DNA from: Allomuricauda sp.
GTDB lineage: Bacteria; Bacteroidota; Bacteroidia; Flavobacteriales; Flavobacteriaceae
Direction of reading: 5' to 3'
Assembly (NCBI GenBank): GCA_003712125.1
Contig: RHLF01000001.1
Span: forward strand, 868,001-932,000
Length of the DNA stretch: 64,000 nucleotides
Shown: positions 49,693 through 56,415 of the stretch, in pieces
Layout: each line of letters begins with the position of its first letter
Numbering within the stretch: position 1 is the first letter of the stretch
Program-made: the position numbers and the translations under genes
Notes under the pieces: model-generated
The model's input: the letters and a program-made list of their open reading frames with translations, nothing else
What the model was told of the DNA's origin: nothing
Database searches by the model: none

Positions 49693-50784
49693 TCAATCGA
49701 CCCACTCAGCGATGAACAGATTCGTGTCTCTGTTGCCTCCGTTATTTCGGTTGCTTGAAAACGCGAGGAATTTTCCATTATTGGAAAACACCGGGAACGC
49801 ATCAAATGTTTCGCCATGCGTTACCCGTTCTAAATTTTTCCCATCAATATCAATAAGATATAGATTAAAGGGAAACCCACGCTCCGCCTCAAAATTGCTT
49901 GAAAACAACACTTTTTCACCTGATGGATGAAAAAACGGGCACCAATTGGCATTGCCTAAAAAGGTGAGTTGCCTCAAATCTGACCCATCAGCATTACAGA
50001 TGAACAACTCCATTTCTGTTGGCTGAACCAATCCTTGACGTAACAAATCTTTATATTCCTTAATTTCTTCTTCGGTCTTTGGCCGAGATGCCCTGAAAAT
50101 TAGTTTTGTGCCATCAGGAGAAAAGAAGGCGCCCCCATCATAACCCAGTTCATTGGTTATTTGCTTGACATTTGACCCATCCAAATCCATGGTATATAAT
50201 TCAAGATCGCCACTACGATCAGATGTGAATACTATTTTATCACCTTTTGGCGACACGGTGGCTTCTGCATCGTAGCCAGGCTCATCGGTTAGCTGCTGCA
50301 CAATGTTACCTTCTAAGTCTGCCACAAAAATGTCAAAGGTATCATACACGGGCCAGACGTATTTTCCATTTTTGCGCAAGGGCACTTCGGGGCACTCCTT
50401 ATCTGCCAAATGGGTAGAACCGTATAAGATATGTTTGTTGTCTGGCATAAAATAAGAACAGGTGGTACGCCCCATTCCAGTGCTGACCATTGGAGGTTTT
50501 TTTGTCTCGAAGATGGCTCCGCGATCCATAGTGAAAATCTGATCGCAGCCCACCCCCCAGTCTCCAAAGTTGGATTGAAACACCAGCATTTCATCATCAA
50601 AACTCCAGTACGCTTCAGCATTATCACCCCCGAAGGTCACCTGACGTAGGTTCTTAAAATGTTTTTCCTCGGCGTATACCAATGGGATACTATCTTTGAC
50701 CTGTGGTTCAACGACAGTTGTTTTTGACTGCTGTTTACAGGCTACTAGCGAAAGCAGAAGTAAGAAGGTGGCTGTTCGGAACAT
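49693..50784 (-). CDS. PD40/TolB-like beta-propeller lipoprotein
   Basis: A 363-aa protein with lipobox LVAC (Cys16), so probably lipid-anchored. Several PD40 (WD40-like) blades follow, with motifs such as DAEATVSPKGDKIVFTSDRSG, DGGAFFSPDGTKLIFRASRP and NWCPFFHPSGEKVLFSSNFE. The final blade ends AFSSNRNNGG. The fold matches the TolB-type propeller. No Tol-Pal genes lie nearby, so a binding or scaffolding role is as far as the sequence goes. It is divergent from the M28 peptidase gene, with 33 bp between starts. Confidence 0.85.
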   Translation of the reverse strand: MFRTATFLLLLSLVACKQQSKTTVVEPQVKDSIPLVYAEEKHFKNLRQVTFGGDNAEAYWSFDDEMLVFQSNFGDWGVGCDQIFTMDRGAIFETKKPPMVSTGMGRTTCSYFMPDNKHILYGSTHLADKECPEVPLRKNGKYVWPVYDTFDIFVADLEGNIVQQLTDEPGYDAEATVSPKGDKIVFTSDRSGDLELYTMDLDGSNVKQITNELGYDGGAFFSPDGTKLIFRASRPKTEEEIKEYKDLLRQGLVQPTEMELFICNADGSDLRQLTFLGNANWCPFFHPSGEKVLFSSNFEAERGFPFNLYLIDIDGKNLERVTHGETFDAFPVFSNNGKFLAFSSNRNNGGNRDTNLFIAEWVD

Positions 50785-50793
50785 AAAGATTTT

Positions 50794-50801
50794 TAATTTT
50801 G
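50794..50801 (+). promoter_or_regulatory. -7 box TAATTTTG of the M28 peptidase gene
   Basis: A perfect TAnnTTTG, 16 bp before the ATG at 50818. It lies back to back with the opposite-strand box at 50804-50811. Confidence 0.5.
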
Positions 50802-50803
50802 AA

Positions 50804-50811
50804 CAAAAATA
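50804..50811 (-). promoter_or_regulatory. -7 box TATTTTTG of the PD40 lipoprotein gene
   Basis: A perfect TAnnTTTG on the minus strand, 19 bp before the ATG at 50784. The predicted start point of the opposite promoter falls inside or next to it. Confidence 0.45.
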
Positions 50812-50817
50812 ACCAAG

Positions 50818-52044
50818 ATGCGCAAACTATTCTTTGTCCTTATCCTATCTATAATTGCCGGGTCATGTAAAACGGAAACAAAAGCGCCTATTTCAATCTA
50901 TGACACTGTGACTTTTTTGGCTTCAGACTCACTGAAGGGACGCGCCACAGGCTCGACGGACGAATTGGCAAGCGCCACCTATTTAGCTCAAAAACTGGAA
51001 GACCTGGGTTATGGTCCTCGGGGCGAAAACGGCAGCTATTTTCAGACCTTTACCTTTAAGACAAAAATAGACCCCCACACTGAAATCACCTATATAGAGG
51101 CGGGCGATAGCACCACAACGGGAACAAATGTTGCCGGTTTTTTTGATAATGGAACTGATAAAACCATAATTCTTGGGGCACATTACGATCATTTGGGCAT
51201 GGGCGGACAGGGTTCGTTGCACCGGGGAGAGCCGGCCATTCACAATGGTGCCGATGACAATGCAAGTGGGGTGGCAGCCATATTGAAACTGGCCGAAACC
51301 CTAAAAGATAGTCTGGAGCAATCCAATGTACTCGTCCTGTTTTTTTCGGGGGAAGAATTGGGCCTGTTGGGATCCAATTACTTTGTGAAAAACCCCACGA
51401 TAAACTTAGATCAGGCCCATTTCATGGTCAACCTTGATATGGTAGGCCGACTAAGGGACGAACGAACACTTTCTATAAGCGGGGTGGGCACATCACCAAT
51501 ATTCAATCAAACCCTTAATGCGAACAATGCTGATTTTAAGTTGGTTTTAAAAGAAAGTGGTGTTGGCCCTTCTGACCACACTTCCTTTTACCTTCAAGAC
51601 ATCCCGGTGTTGCATTTCTTTACTGGGCAGCATGAAGACTACCACAAACCTTCTGATGATTCCGAAAAACTGAACTACGAAGGCATTCAAGACATCGTCA
51701 ACTATCTTACCGATTTATGCATCGATTTGGATGATAATGCCCCGTTGACTTTTAAGAAAACCAAGAATGAGAGTGAAGAGGTGCCCCGATTTAAAGTCGC
51801 TTTGGGGGTGATTCCAGATTATCTTTTTGATGGAAAAGGAATGCGCATTGACGGGGTTAGTGAGAACAAACCCGCTCAAATGGCCGCCCTTAAGAAAGGA
51901 GATGTGGTGATTAAGTTGGGTGACAGTACCATTGTCGACATGATGAGTTATATGCGGGCACTCTCGTCTTTTGAGGAGGGTGACCAAACCCAAGTCACCG
52001 TTGACCGCGACGGAAAAAAAATCACAAAAACGATACAGTTTTAG
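50818..52044 (+). CDS. M28-family zinc peptidase lipoprotein with C-terminal PDZ domain
   Basis: A 408-aa protein with a signal and likely lipoprotein cysteine (IAGSC, Cys17). The M28 core shows the zinc/active-site segments GAHYDHLGMG, NGADDNASGVA, FFSGEELGLLGS, VNLDMVGRL and SDHTSFYLQDIPVLHFFTG. A PDZ domain (about 320-405; GVSENKPAQMAALKKGDVVIKLGD) ends the protein. M28 enzymes are mostly aminopeptidases; the PDZ may help substrate or partner binding. dusB follows 66 bp downstream with its own -7 box. Confidence 0.92.
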   Translation: MRKLFFVLILSIIAGSCKTETKAPISIYDTVTFLASDSLKGRATGSTDELASATYLAQKLEDLGYGPRGENGSYFQTFTFKTKIDPHTEITYIEAGDSTTTGTNVAGFFDNGTDKTIILGAHYDHLGMGGQGSLHRGEPAIHNGADDNASGVAAILKLAETLKDSLEQSNVLVLFFSGEELGLLGSNYFVKNPTINLDQAHFMVNLDMVGRLRDERTLSISGVGTSPIFNQTLNANNADFKLVLKESGVGPSDHTSFYLQDIPVLHFFTGQHEDYHKPSDDSEKLNYEGIQDIVNYLTDLCIDLDDNAPLTFKKTKNESEEVPRFKVALGVIPDYLFDGKGMRIDGVSENKPAQMAALKKGDVVIKLGDSTIVDMMSYMRALSSFEEGDQTQVTVDRDGKKITKTIQF

Positions 52045-52083
52045 CCGTAAGGGCTTCATTTATAATCTCTTGCAAATTTGATG

Positions 52084-52091
52084 TAACTTTG
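52084..52091 (+). promoter_or_regulatory. -7 box TAACTTTG of dusB
   Basis: A perfect TAnnTTTG, 19 bp before the GTG start of dusB. Confidence 0.5.
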
Positions 52092-52110
52092 CCATCCCAA
52101 AAAGAAAAGC

Positions 52111-53103
52111 GTGCCCAAGATAGCCGATATACAACTGCCTGATTTTCCATTGCTATTGGCGCCCATGGAAGATGTTAGCGACCCTCCGTTTCGCAAATTG
52201 TGCAAAGAGCAGGGCGCCGATGTGGTATATACCGAATTTATCTCTTCGGAAGGACTCATTCGCGATGCGGCTAAAAGTGTTATCAAGCTCGATATTTATG
52301 AAAAGGAGCGCCCTGTTGGCATTCAAATTTTTGGCGCAGAAATGGAGTCGATGTTGCAGGCAATAGACATTGTTGAAAAATCGGGCCCTGACATTATTGA
52401 TATAAACTTTGGTTGTCCGGTCAAGAAAGTGGTTTGTAAAAACGCTGGTGCGGGAATTCTTCGCGACATCCCTTTAATGGTTAAGCTGACCGAAGCCATG
52501 GTTAAACGCACCAAACTACCAGTAACCGTAAAAACACGATTGGGCTGGGACAACAACTCGATTCAAATTGTTGAGGTCGCCGAGCGCCTTCAAGATGTTG
52601 GGATTCAGGCTATTTCGATACACGGCAGAACACGCGTTCAGATGTACAAGGGAGAGGCAGATTGGAAGCCCATTGCAGCTGTAAAGAATAACCCAAGAAT
52701 GCATATTCCGGTTTTTGGCAACGGTGATGTTGACTCACCCGAAGCAGCGGTTCGCATGCGCGACGACTATGGATTGGACGGGGCCATGATTGGACGGGCA
52801 AGTATTGGCAACCCCTGGTTTTTTAATCAGGTCAAACATTACTTCAAAACCGGCGAGCACCTGCCGTCACCGTCAATGGAAGAACGTGTTGAGGCCGCAC
52901 GGCGTCATTTGCAAATGGCGATTGATTGGAAGGGTGAAAAATTAGGGGTCTTCGAGACACGAAGACACTATACCAATTATTTTAAAGGAATACCCCACTT
53001 CAAAGAATACCGTATGAAAATGGTTACTAGCGATGGGGCGCCAGCCGTTTTTGCAGCCTTTGATGAGGTGCTTGAAAAATTTGGAGACTTCCAGTTTGCT
53101 TAA
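52111..53103 (+). CDS. dusB: tRNA-dihydrouridine synthase B
   Basis: A 330-aa flavin enzyme that reduces uridine to dihydrouridine in tRNA D loops. The TIM-barrel family motifs are LAPMEDVSDPPFRKLC (about 16-31), GADVVYTEFISSEG, VGIQIFGAE, DINFGCPVKKVVCKNAGAGIL (about 97-117) with the conserved Cys, VKTRLGWD, SIHGRTRVQMYKGEADW, GNGDV and GRASIGNPWFF. The start codon is GTG. Its TAA is shared with the convergent permease gene through the palindrome TTAA (53100-53103). Confidence 0.94.
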   Translation: MPKIADIQLPDFPLLLAPMEDVSDPPFRKLCKEQGADVVYTEFISSEGLIRDAAKSVIKLDIYEKERPVGIQIFGAEMESMLQAIDIVEKSGPDIIDINFGCPVKKVVCKNAGAGILRDIPLMVKLTEAMVKRTKLPVTVKTRLGWDNNSIQIVEVAERLQDVGIQAISIHGRTRVQMYKGEADWKPIAAVKNNPRMHIPVFGNGDVDSPEAAVRMRDDYGLDGAMIGRASIGNPWFFNQVKHYFKTGEHLPSPSMEERVEAARRHLQMAIDWKGEKLGVFETRRHYTNYFKGIPHFKEYRMKMVTSDGAPAVFAAFDEVLEKFGDFQFA

Positions 53104-54305
53104 GCAGAAACGAGGCTTTTGGTAATTCTGCTGCTCGAGATTTTCGCAGAAATGAATCCCAAAACCAAAATAGTCGCAAAAACTAGAGCAACATTGATGA
53201 ATTTAAACTCAACAGGATACGCCAAGGAAGGTGTAATTCGCAACCAACTAAAAGCGAGCTGAGATCCAATCAAAAGCCCCCCCAGCAAAACCCCAATGAA
53301 TCCCCCCAACGCCGTCAACAACACCCCCTGTTTGAAATAAATACTGCGCAATTCACTGATTGTTGCTCCTAGGGCATATAGGGTTTTTGAATTCTGTTGT
53401 TTGTCCAAAATCATCATGATAATGGCGCCGACAACATTAAAAAGCGCAATGATTAGGACCAAGGTAAAAATCAAATAGGTGGCGACATTTTCAGTGTTGA
53501 GCATTCGGTGCAGGGTGCTGTTTAATTCCCTTCTCGTGAGTACAAGGGCCTTATTGCCTAAAACCGTTTTTATATTGGCTCTAGTGTTTTCGAGTGAAGC
53601 ATCGGTTTTGAGCTTAAAGTTAACGCCCGAAACCATGGTACTGTCTTTCTCCAATAAGTCCTGCACCAAATCCAATTGCGTAATGATATATTTTTTGTCC
53701 AAATTGTCCTCGATAGCGTACACTCCGCTAAGCACTAATGCCAAATCATTATAGGGCTTGTCCAAGGATTGGGGCGAAAAGGAACCCTTGCCTGGTTTTG
53801 GGGCCAATACCATAATTGGATTTCGATAGTTGTTGATAGGCGCCCCAAGCGTGTTGTATATGCCAATGCCAAGGACCGCATTATGCTCTGTTACCCCCCA
53901 ATTTCCAAAATAGATTGTACTGTCTACACCCGTAACAAGCTGATAATTATCATCAACTCCCTTAATGCTGGCCAGCACTCCTTTTTCACGGAAGGTAAGG
54001 TAGACCCGCTCTTCCAATTCTCGTGAAAAACTGTCTACGCCCTCAAGCGCTCCCAATTTTACAAGCTCTTCCTCGCTTAAGGTATAAACCTTTCCCGAAG
54101 CGGGAACAGCTTTTAAGTCGGGATCAAAACTGTTGGTAAATTGGAGACTGAAAGTTTTTAAACCAGCAAAAGCAGAGAGCACAATAAACAAAGCTGCTGA
54201 TCCAATTACGATCACCAAAAATGTAATAAAATTGATAATGTTCACAGCATTTTGGCTGCTCTTTGAACGCAAATAGCGTTTGGCGATGTAGAATGGAAAA
54301 TTCAA
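53100..54305 (-). CDS. FtsX/LolE-like ABC transporter permease
   Basis: A 401-aa membrane protein. The LolC/LolE-type start is FPFYIAKRYLRSKSSQNAVNIIN, with a first helix at about 27-50. A large extracytoplasmic domain (about 55-270) and three C-terminal helices (about 275-395) make the FtsX/MacB permease layout. No ATPase gene is adjacent, so the partner is elsewhere. Lipoprotein release is one possible role, by family resemblance only. The start is TTG, 2 bp after the rbfA stop codon; rbfA and this gene form an operon. Confidence 0.85.
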   Translation of the reverse strand: MNFPFYIAKRYLRSKSSQNAVNIINFITFLVIVIGSAALFIVLSAFAGLKTFSLQFTNSFDPDLKAVPASGKVYTLSEEELVKLGALEGVDSFSRELEERVYLTFREKGVLASIKGVDDNYQLVTGVDSTIYFGNWGVTEHNAVLGIGIYNTLGAPINNYRNPIMVLAPKPGKGSFSPQSLDKPYNDLALVLSGVYAIEDNLDKKYIITQLDLVQDLLEKDSTMVSGVNFKLKTDASLENTRANIKTVLGNKALVLTRRELNSTLHRMLNTENVATYLIFTLVLIIALFNVVGAIIMMILDKQQNSKTLYALGATISELRSIYFKQGVLLTALGGFIGVLLGGLLIGSQLAFSWLRITPSLAYPVEFKFINVALVFATILVLGFISAKISSSRITKSLVSA

Positions 54306-54307
54306 GA

Positions 54308-54700
54308 TTATTTCTTCTTTCGTTTTTCCAGCAAATCTCGATTTTGAATAGGGTTTTCCTCGCCTTTCAAAGATTTTTCTATCCCATCAATGTATTCAAG
54401 CGAATCGTCCAAGTAAAAGATTAATTCAGGCACCCGACGCATTTGATGGCGCGTTCTTTGGGCAAGTTCATGTTTGATCAAGGGTTCATTGGACTGGATG
54501 CCCTTCACCAACTCATTGCCTTTGTCAGACGGAAAAATACTTAAGTAAACCTTGGCAATAGAAAGGTCTGTGGTCACATATACTTTGGAAACACTGATAA
54601 GCACCCCGCGCATACCGCCATCAGTTGCGGCACGTTGAAGAATCTCAGCCAAGTCTTGCTGAATGATTCCCGCTATTTTTCGTTGTCGTTGCGTCTCCAT
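54308..54700 (-). CDS. rbfA: Ribosome-binding factor A
   Basis: A 130-aa KH-fold protein that helps 16S rRNA processing and 30S maturation. Family features are TQRQRKIAGIIQQDLAEILQR at the N-terminus, VLISVSKVYVTTDLSIAKVYLSIFP in the middle, and LAQRTRHQMRRVPELIFYLDDSLEY (about 79-103), followed by a charged tail. It is the first gene of the rbfA-permease operon and is divergent from mce with 41 bp between start codons. Confidence 0.95.
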   Translation of the reverse strand: METQRQRKIAGIIQQDLAEILQRAATDGGMRGVLISVSKVYVTTDLSIAKVYLSIFPSDKGNELVKGIQSNEPLIKHELAQRTRHQMRRVPELIFYLDDSLEYIDGIEKSLKGEENPIQNRDLLEKRKKK

Positions 54701-54705
54701 GACTG

Positions 54706-54713
54706 CAAAAATA
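54706..54713 (-). promoter_or_regulatory. -7 box TATTTTTG immediately before rbfA
   Basis: A perfect TAnnTTTG on the minus strand, ending only 5 bp from the rbfA ATG. If used, transcription would start at or next to the start codon. No -33 element was found. Confidence 0.4.
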
Positions 54714-54741
54714 GTGTAATAATTAATGCTATCTTAGAACC

Positions 54742-55164
54742 ATGATGCAGAAGATCGAGCACATAGGTATTGCGGTTAAGAATCTGGAAAAGGCCAACCC
54801 TCTTTTTGAAAAACTACTGGGCACGCCATGTTATAAAATGGAAGAAGTTGTTAGTGAGGGCGTAAAAACCGCATTTTTTAAAAACGGCCCCAACAAAATT
54901 GAACTCCTCGAGGCTACCTCCGACAATAGCCCTATTGCCAAGTTTATCAACAAAAAGGGTGAGGGGGTACATCATATTGCATTTGCCGTTGATAACCTCG
55001 AAGAAGAAATCGAACGTTTGGAAGGGGAGGGCTTTACCATTTTACCAGGCTTTCCTAAGCAAGGTGCCGACAACAAAATGGTTGCATTCCTGCATCCCAA
55101 AGCGACACATGGCACCCTTGTAGAACTTTGTCAAGATATTGGTACAATTGAAAATAAAACTTAA
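54742..55164 (+). CDS. mce: Methylmalonyl-CoA epimerase
   Basis: A 140-aa vicinal-oxygen-chelate fold enzyme that interconverts the R and S forms of methylmalonyl-CoA, linking propionyl-CoA and succinyl-CoA. The two beta-alpha-beta modules show KIEHIGIAVKNLEKANPLFE with the first metal His, KIELLEAT, GEGVHHIAFAVDNL with the second His pair, and HGTLVELCQ with the C-terminal Glu ligand. Length is normal. The ATG at 54742 is followed at once by a second ATG. Its TAA stop forms part of the -7 box of the downstream tRNA promoter. Confidence 0.93.
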   Translation: MMQKIEHIGIAVKNLEKANPLFEKLLGTPCYKMEEVVSEGVKTAFFKNGPNKIELLEATSDNSPIAKFINKKGEGVHHIAFAVDNLEEEIERLEGEGFTILPGFPKQGADNKMVAFLHPKATHGTLVELCQDIGTIENKT

Positions 55165-55169
55165 TTTTG
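55139..55169 (+). promoter_or_regulatory. Promoter of the CAT-anticodon tRNA: TTG-N20-TAATTTTG
   Basis: TTG at 55139-55141 and TAATTTTG at 55162-55169 are 20 bp apart. The -7 box begins with the stop codon of mce, and the tRNA starts 13 bp after the box. Confidence 0.65.
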
Positions 55170-55182
55170 CTGCCCAATTATT

Positions 55183-55256
55183 GGTCCTATAGCTCAGCTG
55201 GTTAGAGCACTTGACTCATAATCAAGGGGTCCCTGGTTCGAGCCCAGGTGGGACCA
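55183..55256 (+). tRNA. tRNA with anticodon CAT (elongator tRNA-Met, or lysidine-type tRNA-Ile)
   Basis: A 74-nt cloverleaf. Acceptor GGTCCTA pairs with TGGGACC, the D arm is GCTC/GAGC, the anticodon stem CTTGA/TCAAG has loop CTCATAA, the variable loop is GGGTC, the T arm is CCTGG-TTCGAGC-CCAGG, and the discriminator is A. The fully paired first position excludes the initiator tRNA. Elongator Met is more likely from the GGGTC variable loop, but tRNA-Ile2 is not excluded. Confidence 0.93.
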
Positions 55257-55264
55257 CATCAAGC

Positions 55265-55294
55265 AAAAACCCGCACTTTAAGTGCGGGTTTTTT
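55265..55294 (+). terminator. Strong intrinsic terminator after the CAT tRNA
   Basis: A perfect stem of up to 12 bp (AAAAACCCGCAC at 55265-55276 with its complement at 55282-55293) has a 5-nt loop and ends in a T run. The flanking A run would make it work in both directions. Confidence 0.9.
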
Positions 55295-55397
55295 GTTCCT
55301 TGAATTCAGAAATTCCTTCTAACCAACATTTTAGCCCTGGTTGCTAATCCAAAACCCCACTTGGCTAGAACCCAATTTTTAATTTAACAAGGAAGGT

Positions 55398-55417
55398 TTA
55401 GCTTGAAGAAAAGCTAA
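55398..55417 (+). promoter_or_regulatory. 5'-leader hairpin just before the 205-aa gene
   Basis: TTAGCTT (55398-55404) pairs with AAGCTAA (55411-55417) around a 6-nt loop. The purine-rich GGAAGG at 55391-55396 lies on its 5' side and the ATG (55423) 5 nt on its 3' side. Confidence 0.4.
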
Positions 55418-55422
55418 CTATT

Positions 55423-56040
55423 ATGAAAACGATTCTTTTATTGGCCAATGCCATCTACGTATTCAACCTTTCCCCGTTACATGCACATCAAGAATTTGCC
55501 ACATATCAACTAAGGGCTACAGATCACCACGAAAGGGGCGTCCACGGCAATTGTTCCAATATGCGTCCTAAGACAATTGAAGACTTAAGGGACGGGGTGG
55601 TCATTGACGCCTATGATTTTGTTGACGGCGAAGAAAAAGCCTTGGGTTTGTTGGGGTTTTTTAATGTTGATATCAAAAAACATGAGCGCATCACCGTCAT
55701 CGAATATTTGCAAAAGGGGTCTTCGCCTTGCAACAATGACAACAAGATCTATGGTATTGGCGCACGATTAATGATGCGTGTAACCAGCCACAAAAGAAAT
55801 GCACGCCTTGACACGCCACAGCAAATAACGGCAAGTGTTATTTTTGGAAAGGCCACCGTACGATTTAGCATGCATACCTTCGGTATAACGGGCCCAGGAG
55901 TTGCCCATTTAAACCGTGTTGGTTCAATAACAGAAAACACCTATTCCAGTTTTATTTCAGGAATTTCAGATTTATTGGCCGAGGCCTATGAAGGTAGTAA
56001 GCAGTATGTGATTTCACCACAACTGTTAGAGAAAAAGTAA
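55423..56040 (+). CDS. Exported protein of unknown function (205 aa)
   Basis: I do not recognise this gene. The 205-aa product has a likely signal peptide (1-22, ending LHAHQ). The N-terminal third is rich in His/Arg (RATDHHERGVHGNCSN) and is followed by RPKTIEDLRDGVVIDAYDF. The second half looks beta-rich: KIYGIGARLMMRVTSHK, PQQITASVIFGKATVRFSMHTFGITGPGV and GSITENTYSSFISGISDLLAEAYEG. Cysteines C44 and about C102 could form a disulfide in the periplasm. No lipobox, membrane helix or T9SS tail is present. It stands alone between the tRNA terminator and a minus-strand small gene. Codon use looks ordinary. Confidence 0.7.
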   Translation: MKTILLLANAIYVFNLSPLHAHQEFATYQLRATDHHERGVHGNCSNMRPKTIEDLRDGVVIDAYDFVDGEEKALGLLGFFNVDIKKHERITVIEYLQKGSSPCNNDNKIYGIGARLMMRVTSHKRNARLDTPQQITASVIFGKATVRFSMHTFGITGPGVAHLNRVGSITENTYSSFISGISDLLAEAYEGSKQYVISPQLLEKK

Positions 56041-56056
56041 AATCTAGTTTGTTCCC

Positions 56057-56233
56057 CTAAAGCTTGGCCAGGCTGCTGTCAATGTCTGGTAATAGTTCAA
56101 CAACTTTTTCGGCCATTTCTTTTTTGATGTCATCCGAGTAGGCGGTATATGCCGAAATACTAACGATAAAAAGGCCTATCAGCGCGCACACAATGATGAT
56201 TCGAAGGTTCAGTTGGTTATTGGAAGTGTTCAT
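56057..56233 (-). CDS. Small single-pass membrane protein (58 aa)
   Basis: A 58-aa product starting MNTSNNQLNLR. It has one membrane helix (about 11-31; IIIVCALIGLFIVSISAYTAY) and an acidic amphipathic tail (DDIKKEMAEKVVELLPDIDSSL). I use the ATG at 56233 and not the in-frame upstream start at 56284, which would add a Cys-rich non-signal stretch. Function unknown. It could be a small membrane regulator, but nothing around it shows this. It is convergent with the 205-aa gene (16-bp gap). Confidence 0.55.
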   Translation of the reverse strand: MNTSNNQLNLRIIIVCALIGLFIVSISAYTAYSDDIKKEMAEKVVELLPDIDSSLAKL

Positions 56234-56338
56234 TTCTAGTTGGTTACAACTACAAGATACGCAAAATTTTGAAAGCCTTAACAATATTTTAAGATAACGA
56301 TGGCCGCAGGAAGGGGTAAAAAAGTGGTTTATGGCGGA

Positions 56339-56368
56339 TTGGCCATTGCCTAAAATGAAGTATCTTTA
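56339..56368 (+). promoter_or_regulatory. Likely promoter of the kinase-regulator pair: TTG-N19-TATCTTTA
   Basis: TTG at 56339-56341 and the near-consensus -7 box TATCTTTA at 56361-56368 are spaced by 19 bp. The leader to the TTG start codon would be about 42 nt. Confidence 0.45.
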
Positions 56369-56415
56369 TTTAAATTAACAATAAAAAACCCACTTTTTAA
56401 CAACATAATTCCCAA

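Noticed and set aside
55183-56284. tRNA gene as integration site with a small island downstream
   Set aside because: No integrase, no repeat of the tRNA 3' end was seen downstream, and only two small genes of ordinary composition follow.
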